A DNA stretch of 64,000 nt, taken from Nocardia nova SH22a. Its GTDB lineage: Bacteria; Actinomycetota; Actinomycetes; Mycobacteriales; Mycobacteriaceae. How positions within the stretch are numbered: the first letter of the stretch is position 1; the number at the start of each line of letters is the position of its first letter. The notes under the pieces are model-generated. The model did not search any database, was not told the DNA's origin, and saw nothing but the letters and a program-made list of their open reading frames with translations. Below, piece after piece: positions 9,468 to 18,709 of this stretch. The stretch lies in contig NZ_CP006850.1 of the NCBI RefSeq assembly GCF_000523235.1, positions 5,828,001-5,892,000 on the forward strand, read 5' to 3'. The translations under genes were made by a program, and so were the position numbers.

Positions 9468-11324
9468 TCACGGTGCTGTCCCGTCGAGCGGCGGGTCGTA
9501 CGGTTCGGTGATGCCGAGATCGACACCCAGCCCGGCGGCGGTGTCGCGACCGCTGGCCGCGAGCTTGCGCACGTCGGCGGGCCGCATTCCGGTGCGCAGT
9601 GCCGCGTCGAGCAGTTGCGCGATGCGGTGCCCGGGCTCCGCCGCCAGGGCCGCGTCGAAGGCGACTCCGGCCATCGGACCGTCACCCCGGGCATATGCGC
9701 TGTATCCGAGCAGTGTGGCCACCTCGGCACGATCGGCGCCACCGAGACCGCGGCATGCCCGGGCCCACAACGTCTCCGCCGCCGCGGCATGTTCGGTGAC
9801 GGCCACCGCGAACAGTGAGTCCCGCACCGCGTCGTCGCGTACCGCGACGGCCAGATCGGCCAACTCCGGTGGATCGAGTTCGTCCCCGGATTCGACCGTG
9901 CTGATCTGCCACAGCACCTTCTCGAGGGCCGCGCGGCTGTAGGAGCGCGGCGTCCCGGTGCGCAATGCCTTCCGGAATCTGCCCTGCGCCGCCTCGGCGG
10001 CGGCGCCGATCACCGCGTCGATTCGGTCGCGCAGCGCGGGGTCCTCGGCGACCACGGCGATGAGGTCGTCCCGGGATGCGCGGATCGGCCGTCCGTCGAG
10101 AACCTGTGCGAGCGCGACCGGTGACGCCGCCGGATCCGATTGCCTGCCACGGCGCCCGGAATCCAGGATGCTCCACCAGTCGGCGCCGGCGGCGATGTCG
10201 GCCACCGCCCACGCCTGCGCCATCGTCACGTCCCGGGCCCGCAACGCGCCGTCGAGTGTGCGGACCAGATCGCGATGACGCGCGCCGCGGCGCCCCGCTC
10301 CCCCGGACCGGGGCGCCGTCGCGCGGTCGTCGACGACGAGCACCAGCACCCCGACCGCCTCCTCCTGCCCGCAGATCGCCGCCAGCTGCCCGGCCAGCCG
10401 CACCCAGGCGCCGCATCCGGCGACATCGAGATCGTGGCGGGCGAGCGCCCCGAGATACACCGCGCCCGGATACTTCCGGGACCGCAGCAGCAGACACACC
10501 ACCAGCGACCGCCGCGGCCGGAACCCGAGCAGCGCGGGCACCGCCGCGATGAACTCTCCCGGTTCGCTCATCGTCAATGCCGTGGCCGCCCAGCAGTCTT
10601 CGGCCTCCGGCAGTCCCGGGCCACGACCACCGCCGACCGGATCGTGCTCACCGGGCGCGGAGCCTTCGTCGTGGGTCAAACTGCCGAAACCCGCTGCGGT
10701 TTCGGCCCCGTCGTTCCCGGTGGACGGGCCGAGCGACGGCACGGACTCCTCCCCCGCCTCGCGCTCACCCGGCCGGTCGGCCGACCCGTCGTATTCGAAA
10801 TCTCGATTACCACAATCGAATTCGCACAGGCGCCGGTCCGGCACGCATACCTTCCCGGCGCTCATCGCACAGGCGCTCGTTCCGGTACGGATATCCGCAC
10901 TGCCCGAGTTCCGGCACCGGATACGAGGTTCGTGTCCGCGGCCGGGCCTTCCCACGCCGGTGCCACGTACCGTCCCGTCGTCTCGATCGGGAGCCGCCGA
11001 ACGAGTGGTACCCGGGCATCGGCGCGCACGGGTACCGGCCGTCGTTCCAGGACTCGATTCCCGCGGATGTCCCGGAGTGGATCCGCCACGACCGTGTGGT
11101 GGCGACGGCGCGAGGTCGGCCGGATGAGCTTCGGCACACGATGATTCGACATCGCGCGCGGCGAGCGATTCGGACTCGTGCGCGACGGAGCCGGCGGACG
11201 ATCCGGCCCCCGCGGCAGGGATCCGCGCCGTATGCGGCCGGGCCGGAACGGATTCGGGGACGGCGGGCTCGGATGCGTGACCGGCGCCGAGGTCGGTCCC
11301 GGTGGGTTCGGTGGGTGTGGTCAT
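9468..11324 (-). CDS. DUF4192 domain protein with a long disordered N-terminus
   Basis: The C-terminal ~367 residues are DUF4192, recognised from GEFIAAVPALLGFRPRRSLVVCLL followed by the alternating helical half. The family is actinobacterial and of unknown function. The domain begins near residue 252. I place the start at ATG 11324 because GGAGGG lies 8 bases upstream, whereas ATG 10571 just before the domain has no Shine-Dalgarno. This gives 618 residues, with ~250 N-terminal residues rich in Gly, Ser, Pro, Arg and Glu, presumably disordered, and an odd cysteine cluster near residue 170 (CAMSAGKVC ... CEFDC). DUF4192 proteins I know lack such an extension, so a start nearer the domain remains possible. 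Confidence 0.75.
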   Translation of the reverse strand: MTTPTEPTGTDLGAGHASEPAVPESVPARPHTARIPAAGAGSSAGSVAHESESLAARDVESSCAEAHPADLAPSPPHGRGGSTPGHPRESSPGTTAGTRARRCPGTTRSAAPDRDDGTVRGTGVGRPGRGHEPRIRCRNSGSADIRTGTSACAMSAGKVCVPDRRLCEFDCGNRDFEYDGSADRPGEREAGEESVPSLGPSTGNDGAETAAGFGSLTHDEGSAPGEHDPVGGGRGPGLPEAEDCWAATALTMSEPGEFIAAVPALLGFRPRRSLVVCLLLRSRKYPGAVYLGALARHDLDVAGCGAWVRLAGQLAAICGQEEAVGVLVLVVDDRATAPRSGGAGRRGARHRDLVRTLDGALRARDVTMAQAWAVADIAAGADWWSILDSGRRGRQSDPAASPVALAQVLDGRPIRASRDDLIAVVAEDPALRDRIDAVIGAAAEAAQGRFRKALRTGTPRSYSRAALEKVLWQISTVESGDELDPPELADLAVAVRDDAVRDSLFAVAVTEHAAAAETLWARACRGLGGADRAEVATLLGYSAYARGDGPMAGVAFDAALAAEPGHRIAQLLDAALRTGMRPADVRKLAASGRDTAAGLGVDLGITEPYDPPLDGTAP

Positions 11325-11499
11325 GGCTCCACCCTCCGGCAACCGACGATTCGCCCGGGTACGCCGAACTGGGCGTTCATCTGCGCTGGGGAAGCACGCG
11401 AAGCTGGGGACGGGCTCCCCCGACACGCTCGGAACCCGACTTCGGATGTCGGTCTCGCCTGTTACGGTGACGCCGGGGAGCGCGCATTCACCCGCGGGA

Positions 11500-12213
11500 T
11501 CAGCGCCCGCGCACACCCGCGACGGTCGCGGTGAACACCTGATCCAGCCCGGTCGTATCGGGTTGGGCGCCACCGAAACTCATCGCTGTGGCCTGTATCC
11601 GCACATCGCCGATCTGCGCGAGCAATGTCAGCATGGACGGGTCCGCCGCACTGCCCGCGGGAGCACCCGTCGCGGTCCGGGCGAATGCGAGCGAGTCGTC
11701 GGCGTCGACCGGCGGTGGCGGCAGCAGCGTGGTGGTGATCGTCCGGTCGATCGCCCCGTGCCGCGCCCGCACCGTCGCACAGTGCGAGAGCTGGCCGCCG
11801 AGCCGCGACAGCGGCTCGTCGGTGCGGGTCAGGACCACGGTGATCGTGGCACGCGTCCGGTCGTCCGTGCCGACCGTGACCGCGGTCCGTGCCGGATCGG
11901 GCGGCGCCGGGGCGCACTCGGGCGGATCGACGGTGGCCCCGGGCGTGATCGCGGACAGATCGGTGACCGCCGCGACGGCGCCGTCACCCGCCGGGACGAC
12001 GGTCGTGTAGCCGGACGGGAAGCGGTCCGGCCCCGGCAGCAGACTCGGCAGATCCCCGGTGACATGCCTGGTCATGGTGCTCTGCTGGACGGCGACCGGA
12101 TGTCCGGGCACCGTGGACCCGCACGCGGCGAGCAGACAGCCCGACATCGCGAAACCGAGCATGCGGCCGATCCCGCGGCGTCTCCGCGAGGCCGGCGGAT
12201 CCGGGACGCTCAC
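11500..12213 (-). CDS. Secreted lipoprotein, sensor-domain (DUF5642-like)
   Basis: About 237 residues from GTG 12213 (GTG 12219 also possible). Arg-rich N-terminus, hydrophobic stretch MLGFAMSGCLLAAC, and the lipobox LLAAC followed by GS: a lipoprotein signal peptide. The mature part has DLPSLLPGPDRFPSGY, a Cys in DPPECAPA and another in LSHCATV, probably a disulfide, resembling mycobacterial surface lipoproteins with a PknH-like sensor fold (assignment from the Cys/Pro pattern, moderate). It is expected on the outer face of the membrane. It precedes the DUF4192 gene on the same strand, 175 bases away. Confidence 0.72.
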   Translation of the reverse strand: MSVPDPPASRRRRGIGRMLGFAMSGCLLAACGSTVPGHPVAVQQSTMTRHVTGDLPSLLPGPDRFPSGYTTVVPAGDGAVAAVTDLSAITPGATVDPPECAPAPPDPARTAVTVGTDDRTRATITVVLTRTDEPLSRLGGQLSHCATVRARHGAIDRTITTTLLPPPPVDADDSLAFARTATGAPAGSAADPSMLTLLAQIGDVRIQATAMSFGGAQPDTTGLDQVFTATVAGVRGR

Positions 12214-12548
12214 TCCCACACTATGACCGATCCGGACGATCGGCGCCGAACTGCCACGCCGCGATCGCCGGGGAATACCGCCGGACGATCCGGAGTTATT
12301 TCCTCCGGTAGGGCGCGAGGGTGGCCTACTTCCGCCGGGCACGGGCCGCGACCGCTACTCTGCGGAGGTTGGATCCCCCGGTGGACAGGCGGTTTCCGCC
12401 GGACGGTACCACTCACGCCGACCGGTACGCGACCTCCGCGCGCGTACCCTGGAAGGTGGCGAGATGGCGGGATCCGGCAACGCGTCACCACCGGAAACGA
12501 CATCGAAAACGACTGAGGCGGATAGGGCTTGACCAGGGAGTTTGGCAA
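12214..12548. other. Gene-free divergent intergenic region
   Basis: Separates the divergent lipoprotein and PAC2 genes. I see no credible ORF. The only clear element is the PAC2 Shine-Dalgarno AGGGAG at about 12536. No clear operator or terminator. Confidence 0.5.
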
Positions 12549-13481
12549 ATGAGCAGTATGTACGAGCTGGAGTTCCCCGCTCCGCAGCTGTCCTCGGCCG
12601 ACGGCGAGGGTCCGGTGCTGGTGCACGGCCTGGAGGGTTTCACCGACGCGGGCCACGCGGTGCGGCTGGCGACGACCCACCTACGCGAAAGCCTCGAGTC
12701 CGAACTCGTCGCCTCCTTCGACGTCGACGAGCTCCTCGACTACCGCTCCCGTCGCCCTATGATGACGTTCAAGACCGACCACTTCTCCGATTACGCCGAT
12801 CCGGAGCTGAATCTGTGGGCGCTGCGCGACACCTCGGGCACCCCGTTCCTGCTACTGGCCGGAATCGAGCCGGATCTGCGCTGGGAGAAGTTCGTCACCG
12901 CGACACGGCTGCTGGCCGAACAGCTCGGCGTGCGCCGCAGCATCGGCCTGTCCGCCATCCCCATGGCGATCCCGCACACTCGTCCGCTGGGTATCACCGC
13001 GCACGCGAGCGACCGCGATCTGATCGGTGAGCATCAGCGCTGGCCCGGCGAATTGCAGGTTCCGGGCAGCGCCTCCTCGCTGCTGGAGTACCGGATGGGT
13101 CAGCACGGCCACGAATCCATCGGATTCTCCGTGCACGTCCCGCATTATCTGGCGCAGACCGCCTATCCCGAGGCGGCGCAGACATTGCTCGAGAACGTCG
13201 CCGACAACGCCGGGCTGGAACTTCCGCTGGCGGCGCTGGGCGAGTCCGCGGCCCGGGTGCGTGAGCAGGTCAACGAGCACATCGCCGGAAATGCCGAGGT
13301 CGAGACCGTGGTGCAGGCACTCGAGCGGCAGTACGACAGCTTCGTCACCGCACAGGAGCGCCGGTCGAGCCTGCTCGCGGGCGAGGCCGATCTGCCGACC
13401 GGTGACGAACTGGGCGCAGAATTCGAGCGCTTCCTCGCCGAGCAGAGCGAATTCGGCGACGGCGACGACACCGATCACTGA
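12549..13481 (+). CDS. PAC2-family protein (Rv2714-like)
   Basis: 310 residues from ATG 12549, chosen because AGGGAG lies at proper distance and the product begins MSSMYELEFPAPQ. PAC2 (proteasome assembly chaperone 2) fold: the N-terminal segment LVHGLEGFTDAGHAV is diagnostic, followed by SIGLSAIPMAIPHTRP. M. tuberculosis has a comparable gene (Rv2714) near ideR and sigB, supporting orthology by position. Actinobacterial PAC2 proteins have no settled function; the C-terminal helical region (LERQYDSFVTAQERRSS) suggests assembly with a partner. The upstream in-frame ORF extension to 12321 is not supported. The helicase follows 66 bases downstream on the same strand. Confidence 0.85.
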   Translation: MSSMYELEFPAPQLSSADGEGPVLVHGLEGFTDAGHAVRLATTHLRESLESELVASFDVDELLDYRSRRPMMTFKTDHFSDYADPELNLWALRDTSGTPFLLLAGIEPDLRWEKFVTATRLLAEQLGVRRSIGLSAIPMAIPHTRPLGITAHASDRDLIGEHQRWPGELQVPGSASSLLEYRMGQHGHESIGFSVHVPHYLAQTAYPEAAQTLLENVADNAGLELPLAALGESAARVREQVNEHIAGNAEVETVVQALERQYDSFVTAQERRSSLLAGEADLPTGDELGAEFERFLAEQSEFGDGDDTDH

Positions 13482-13547
13482 CACCGCGATGCGCGCCGAG
13501 ACCGGGGATGTGAATCCGGCGGCGCGCTCCCGGTAACGTGGACGCAC

Positions 13548-16055
13548 GTGCAGCTGTCCGAACTGGTTCCCGACCGTGCCGTGCCCGATGTGGATGCCGA
13601 CTGGCTGTACGAGACCTTCGCCGAATGGACCACCGCACAGGGCCTGACGCTGTATCCGGCGCAGGAAGAGGCCCTGCTCGAGCTGATGACCGGCGCCAAT
13701 GTCATCCTGGCCACCCCCACCGGCTCCGGTAAGTCGATGGTGGCGGTCGGCGCGCACTTCGCCGCGCTGAACCGCGGCGAGCGCAGCTACTACACGGCGC
13801 CGATCAAGGCGCTGGTCAGCGAGAAGTTCTTCGCCCTGTGCGAGGTCTTCGGCGCGGACAAGGTCGGCATGGTCACCGGTGACGCCGCGGTGAATCCGAC
13901 CGCGCCGATCATCTGCGCGACCGCCGAGATCCTCGCCAATCTCGCACTGCGCGAAGGTGCGAGCGCCGACGTCGGCCAGGTGGTGATGGACGAATTCCAT
14001 TACTACGCCGATCCCGACCGCGGCTGGGCCTGGCAGGTGCCGCTGCTCGAACTCCCGAACACCCAGTTCCTGCTGATGTCGGCGACCCTCGGTGAGGTCG
14101 ACCATTTCGCTCGCGATCTCGAGCGGCGCACCGGACGCTCCACCGCCGTCGTCACCGGCACCGAACGCCCGGTGCCGCTGCTGTTCTCCTATGTCCGGAC
14201 GCCGATCACCGAGACCCTGGAAGATCTCGTGACCACGAGCCAGGCGCCGGTGTACGTCGTGCACTTCACCCAGGCCGCCGCGCTCGAACGCGCGCAGGCC
14301 CTCACGAGTGTGAACTTCTCGTCCAAGGCGGAGAAGGAGGCGATTGCCCAGGCGCTGGGCGGTTTCCGCTTCGCCACCGGATTCGGCAAGACTCTGTCGC
14401 GACTGATCCGGCACGGTATCGGTGTGCATCACGCCGGAATGCTGCCGAAATACCGGCGGCTGGTGGAGCGCCTGGCGCAGGAGGGCCTGCTGAAGGTGGT
14501 GTGCGGCACCGACACCCTGGGCGTCGGCATCAACGTCCCGATCCGCACCGTCCTGCTGACCGGGCTCACCAAATTCGACGGCGTGCGCACGCGGCGGCTC
14601 AAGGCGCGCGAATTCCATCAGATCGCCGGGCGGGCCGGGCGCGCGGGCTACGACACGGTCGGCACCGTGGTGGTGCAGGCGCCCGAACACGAGGTCGAGA
14701 ACGCCCGGCTGCTGGCCAAGGCCGGTGACGATCCGAAGAAGCTGCGCAAGGTGCAGCGCCGCAAACCACCGGAGGGTTTCGTGTCCTGGTCCGAGGACAC
14801 CTTCGACCGGCTCGTGGCCGCGCAGCCCGAACCCATGGTGTCGCGCTTCCGGGTCACCAATTCCATGCTGCTCAACGTGATCTCGCGTCCGGGCGACTGT
14901 TTCGACGCGATGCGGCATCTGCTCGAGGACAATCACGAGCCGCGCCCGGCGCAGCGCAAGCACATCCTGCGCGCGATCCGGTTGTATCGGGCGTTGCGGG
15001 ACGCCGGGGTGGTCCAGCAGCTCGACGAACCCGATGCCACCGGCCGCCGCGCCCGGCTCACGATGGACCTGCAGCGCGACTTCGCACTCGATCAGCCGCT
15101 GTCGCCGTTCGCGCTGGCCGCCCTGGAACTTCTTGACAACTCCGCGCCCGGCTACACACTGGATGTGGTGTCCATCATCGAGTCAACGCTGGAGGATCCG
15201 CGCCAGTTGCTGCTCGCTCAGCAGCATCGGGCGCGCGGTGCGGCGATCGCCGAAATGAAGGCCGACGGCATCGAATACGACGAACGTATGGAGCTGATCG
15301 AGGACATCACCTGGCCGCGCCCGCTGGCCGAACTGATCGAACCGGCCTTCGAGACCTACCGCGCGGGCCATCCGTGGGTGTCGGAGTTCAGCCCGGCGCC
15401 GAAGTCGGTGGTGCGCGAAATGATCGAGCGTTCCCTGACTTTCGCCGAGCTGGTGTCACAGTACGAGCTGGCGCGCTCGGAGGGCCTGATCCTGCGCTAT
15501 CTCGCCGACGCCTACCGGGCGCTGCGCCGCACCGTGCCGGAGACGGCACGCACCGAGGAGCTCGAGGACATCACCGAATGGCTCGGTGAGCTTGTCCGGC
15601 AAGTGGATTCGAGTCTGCTCGACGAATGGGAGCAGCTCACCGATCCGGGCGCGGAAACCGACGACGAGCAGCTCGCCTTCGGCGCCGACACCGTTCGCCC
15701 GATCTCCGCGAACGAGCGGGCGTTCCGGATCATGGTGCGTAACAGCATGTTCCGCCGTGTCGACCTGGCGTCCCGGCGGCGCTGGGACGAACTGGACGAT
15801 ATGGACGACGGGCCGGACTGGGCGGCCGATCTGGCCCCGTACTTCGCCGAGTACGAGACCATCGGCACCGGTCCGGACGCGCGCGGCCCGGCGTTGTTCG
15901 CGGTCGAGGCCGAGGCGAAGTACTGGCGGGTGCGCCAGGTACTCGACGACCCCGCCGGAGATCACGGCTGGGCCATCGAGGCCGTCGTCGACCTGGCCGA
16001 ATCCGATGCGGCCGGTGAGGTCGTCTTCGACGAGATGACGGTGCGTGCGGGATGA
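13548..16055 (+). CDS. DEAD/DEAH-box helicase with DUF3516 C-terminus
   Basis: 835 residues from GTG 13548. Superfamily 2 helicase of the Ski2/HelY type: Walker A TPTGSGKS, Walker B DEFH (MDEFHYYADPDRGW), motif III MSATLGE, and a C-terminal RecA domain with HHAGMLPKYR and TDTLGVGINVP, then QIAGRAGRAG (motif VI). After ~450 residues comes the DUF3516 region. Probably an RNA or DNA unwinding enzyme; its substrate is unknown. It is shorter than mycobacterial HelY (about 900 residues) and I do not assign that symbol. Probably transcribed with the PAC2 gene. Confidence 0.9.
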   Translation: MQLSELVPDRAVPDVDADWLYETFAEWTTAQGLTLYPAQEEALLELMTGANVILATPTGSGKSMVAVGAHFAALNRGERSYYTAPIKALVSEKFFALCEVFGADKVGMVTGDAAVNPTAPIICATAEILANLALREGASADVGQVVMDEFHYYADPDRGWAWQVPLLELPNTQFLLMSATLGEVDHFARDLERRTGRSTAVVTGTERPVPLLFSYVRTPITETLEDLVTTSQAPVYVVHFTQAAALERAQALTSVNFSSKAEKEAIAQALGGFRFATGFGKTLSRLIRHGIGVHHAGMLPKYRRLVERLAQEGLLKVVCGTDTLGVGINVPIRTVLLTGLTKFDGVRTRRLKAREFHQIAGRAGRAGYDTVGTVVVQAPEHEVENARLLAKAGDDPKKLRKVQRRKPPEGFVSWSEDTFDRLVAAQPEPMVSRFRVTNSMLLNVISRPGDCFDAMRHLLEDNHEPRPAQRKHILRAIRLYRALRDAGVVQQLDEPDATGRRARLTMDLQRDFALDQPLSPFALAALELLDNSAPGYTLDVVSIIESTLEDPRQLLLAQQHRARGAAIAEMKADGIEYDERMELIEDITWPRPLAELIEPAFETYRAGHPWVSEFSPAPKSVVREMIERSLTFAELVSQYELARSEGLILRYLADAYRALRRTVPETARTEELEDITEWLGELVRQVDSSLLDEWEQLTDPGAETDDEQLAFGADTVRPISANERAFRIMVRNSMFRRVDLASRRRWDELDDMDDGPDWAADLAPYFAEYETIGTGPDARGPALFAVEAEAKYWRVRQVLDDPAGDHGWAIEAVVDLAESDAAGEVVFDEMTVRAG

Positions 16056-16276
16056 GCGCGCAGTCCGCCCGGACCCGCCGCGATCCGGCGACCGCGCCGG
16101 TCCGGCGCCGAAAACCCGGTGCCGACCCGCGAACCTGAGCCCGCCTGCAACTCCCGCACGCCCCGGCGTGATCAAGACGACCCCCTTCCGGTTCGTTTCC
16201 GGTGGCTTCGCGCTGATACTGTCTCGCTCGCTGCCTGCAGCGGGAGGCTGCCCAGAAGAAAGAGAGTTCCCTTAGA

Positions 16277-17392
16277 TTGATCGGCACAAACGCGCCCGAG
16301 TCGCCCTATCTCGTCATCGATCTCGATCGGGTGCGCGGCAACTTCCTCGCTCTCCGCACGGCCTTCCCCACGGCACGAATCAGGTTCGCGGTCAAGGCAT
16401 CTCCGCTTCCGCAGATCATCCGGCTGCTCGACGAACTGGGCGCCGAATTCGACGTCGCCAGCGTCGGCGAGATCGAGATGTGCACGGACCTCGGCGTCGA
16501 TCCGGCGCGCCTGTGCTACGGCAATCCGATCAAGAAGGCCGCCCACATCGCCGCCGCCCATGCCGCGGGTGTGCGACGGTTCGCCTTCGACACCGAGGAC
16601 GATCTGGACCGGATCGCCGCTCTCGCCCCGGACGCCGAGGTCGAATGCCGCTTCCTGGCCTCCGCGCCGCAATCACAGACCCCGTTCGGCACCAAATTCG
16701 GCTGTGCCCCCGGTGAGGCGGTCCGGCTGCTGGTGCGCGCGCACGATCTGGGCCTGACCGTCGCCGGGCCCTACTTCCACGTCGGCTCCCAGCAGCTGGA
16801 CCCGGTGGCGTGGGAGATCGGGATCGAGCAGGCCGCCGCGATCACGGAGGCGCTGGCGGTCAAGGACATTCCGATCACGGCGGTGAACATCGGTGGCGGA
16901 CTGCCGATTTCGTATGCCGAACCGGCGCCGGAGCTGTCCGAACTGGGTGCGGTCATCGCCGCGGCCGCGACGCGGCACCTTCCCGAGCACGCCGATCTGG
17001 TGGTGGAACCCGGCCGGGCCCTGGTGGGCAATGCCGGTGTGATCCACGCCGAGGTCGTGAACGTGCGCATGGCGCCGGACGGGCGGCGCTGGGTGTATCT
17101 CGACATCGGCCGCTACAACGGTATGGCCGAGACCGAGAACGAGTACATCGCCTACCGGATCGAAACCTTACGAGACGGTGACCTCACCGACGAGGCGGTG
17201 ATCGCGGGCCCGACCTGCGACGGCGACGATGTACTGTATCAACGCACGCGAGTCCTTCTGCCGACCACGCTGCGAGCCGGTGATCCCGTTCGGATCCTCG
17301 ATACCGGCGCTTATACGGCGAGCTATTCGTCGGTGTCCTTCAACGGTTTTCCGCCTTTGACTGTGCATGTCATCGGCGCTGAGCGAGAGTGA
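16277..17392 (+). CDS. Type III PLP-dependent decarboxylase (ornithine decarboxylase type)
   Basis: 371 residues from TTG 16277, preceded by the purine-rich AGAAAGAGAG. Alanine-racemase-fold decarboxylase of the ornithine/lysine/diaminopimelate family. PLP-binding lysine is Lys40 in RFAVKASP; HVGSQ, the glycine loop NIGGGLP, the phosphate-binding EPGRALVG and the catalytic-Cys motif GPTCDGDD follow. GPTCDG-D is the ornithine/lysine decarboxylase form rather than LysA. It should make putrescine (or cadaverine). The stop overlaps the start of the speD-speE fusion (GTGA), so the pair forms a putrescine-to-spermidine operon; that context favours ornithine as substrate. Confidence 0.88.
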   Translation: MIGTNAPESPYLVIDLDRVRGNFLALRTAFPTARIRFAVKASPLPQIIRLLDELGAEFDVASVGEIEMCTDLGVDPARLCYGNPIKKAAHIAAAHAAGVRRFAFDTEDDLDRIAALAPDAEVECRFLASAPQSQTPFGTKFGCAPGEAVRLLVRAHDLGLTVAGPYFHVGSQQLDPVAWEIGIEQAAAITEALAVKDIPITAVNIGGGLPISYAEPAPELSELGAVIAAAATRHLPEHADLVVEPGRALVGNAGVIHAEVVNVRMAPDGRRWVYLDIGRYNGMAETENEYIAYRIETLRDGDLTDEAVIAGPTCDGDDVLYQRTRVLLPTTLRAGDPVRILDTGAYTASYSSVSFNGFPPLTVHVIGAERE

Positions 17393-18618
17393 GTTTGCCC
17401 ATGACGGCAGAATTCACCGGCTGGCACGTGCTGGCCGAGTTCGGTGGTGTCGACGTAGCCCTCTGCGACGATCTCGAACGACTCGAAACAGCGCTTCGAC
17501 AGTCGTTGCTCGCCGCGGGAGTGACGATCTGCGAGGTAGTGCGTAAGAGGTTCGAGCCCCACGGTGTGACGGTGCTGGCACTGCTGTCGGAATCGCATGC
17601 CTCGATCCACACCTATCCGGAGTCCGGCGATATCTTCGTCGACGTATTCACCTGCGGCAGTATCGGTTCCGGCGCCACGAAGGCGGTCGAGCTGCTGCAG
17701 GAGGCGCTGAGCCCCGCGACCGTGCACCTCGAGGTCGTCCAGCGTGGCCACAACGCGCGCCGGGTGCACGAACCCGTCGGCGACGGGCTGACCCGCGTGT
17801 GGGATCTGTCGGAAGTGATCGTGGACGCGCGAACTCCGTTCCAGCACATGGTGATAGCGCGCACCGCGCAGGGTGTTTCGCTGTTCTCCGACGACGATCG
17901 GCAGTCCACGGAGTTCTCCCAGCTGACCTATCACGAGGCGATGCTGGTACCGGCCTACGCCCTGGCCGCGAAGCTGGACAATGTGCTCATCATCGGCTCC
18001 GGGGAGGGAGTGGCCAGCCAGATGTCGGTCGCGGCGGGTGCGACGCGCGTCGACCACGTCGACATCGACCGGTTGGAGGTCGAGTTGTGCGCGCGGCATC
18101 TGCCCTACGGCTACACACCGGCCGACCTGGAGGCGGCCGTCCGCGGCGACGGCGCGATCCGCATGCACTACGCCGACGGCTGGGACTTCCTCGCCGAGGC
18201 CGAGTCGGCCGGGGTCCGCTACGACGTGATCGTGATCGACCTGCCCGACGAGCGGGTCGAGGACGCCCAGCACAACCGGCTCTACGAGGAGGAGTTCCTC
18301 ACCCGATGTCGCAGCCTGCTGGCCGAGGGCGGGGTGCTGGCGGCCCAGGCCGGTTGTCCGACCATGTGGCGCAACGAGACCCTCGAGCGGTCCTGGCAGC
18401 GATTCACCGATCTGTTCGCCACCGTCGTGCCCTACGGCAGTGACGAACACGAGTGGACGTTCCTGTTCGGTGTCGCCGAGCGGATCGAGGACCCGGTCGC
18501 GGTGATGGGTAAGCGGCTGGGGCAGTTGCCCTATCGCCCGGAGACCGTCGACGAGCGGGCGCTGATCCGCGGCGCGATCGAACCGTACACACTGCGGAAG
18601 ATCGCCGCCCGCGCCTGA
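17389..18618 (+). CDS. Fused S-adenosylmethionine decarboxylase / spermidine synthase
   Basis: 409 residues from GTG 17389, overlapping the decarboxylase stop by 4 bases (ATG 17401 is the alternative). Residues ~1-125 are a bacterial class 1 AdoMet decarboxylase proenzyme: the self-cleavage site is Glu68-Ser69 in SESHASIHTYPESG, with catalytic His74 and Cys89 (VDVFTCG) at the family spacing of 5 and 15 residues. Ser69 should become the pyruvoyl cofactor. Residues ~135-409 are a spermidine-synthase-like aminopropyltransferase: LIIGSGEGVASQM (AdoMet site), DIDRLEVELC, YADGWDFL, and YDVIVIDLPDE carrying the catalytic Asp region. One chain would therefore decarboxylate AdoMet and transfer the aminopropyl group to putrescine. 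The synthase's usual GGGDGG reads GSGEGV, a modest deviation. Confidence 0.92.
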   Translation: MSLPMTAEFTGWHVLAEFGGVDVALCDDLERLETALRQSLLAAGVTICEVVRKRFEPHGVTVLALLSESHASIHTYPESGDIFVDVFTCGSIGSGATKAVELLQEALSPATVHLEVVQRGHNARRVHEPVGDGLTRVWDLSEVIVDARTPFQHMVIARTAQGVSLFSDDDRQSTEFSQLTYHEAMLVPAYALAAKLDNVLIIGSGEGVASQMSVAAGATRVDHVDIDRLEVELCARHLPYGYTPADLEAAVRGDGAIRMHYADGWDFLAEAESAGVRYDVIVIDLPDERVEDAQHNRLYEEEFLTRCRSLLAEGGVLAAQAGCPTMWRNETLERSWQRFTDLFATVVPYGSDEHEWTFLFGVAERIEDPVAVMGKRLGQLPYRPETVDERALIRGAIEPYTLRKIAARA

Positions 18619-18655
18619 TCGCCCGGTCGATCACGTTGCACCACAATCGAATACG

Positions 18656-18691
18656 GCGGGCCGTCCGGGAATCGCTTCCCGGGCGGCCCGC
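18656..18691. terminator. Hairpin terminator after the polyamine operon
   Basis: 16-bp stem (left arm begins GCGGGCCG, right arm ends CGGCCCGC) with a single G-T pair and a TCGC tetraloop. Located between the convergent speD-speE fusion and the gamma-glutamylcyclotransferase gene, so probably bidirectional. Confidence 0.75.
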
Positions 18692-18709
18692 ATCGTCGTG
18701 CCACGGGAC

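Noticed and set aside
7516..9471. Upstream extension of the acuC frame
   Set aside because: Runs antisense through ideR and galE; the deacetylase starts at 7515.
12852..14963. 703-codon minus-strand ORF
   Set aside because: Antisense of the PAC2 and helicase genes.
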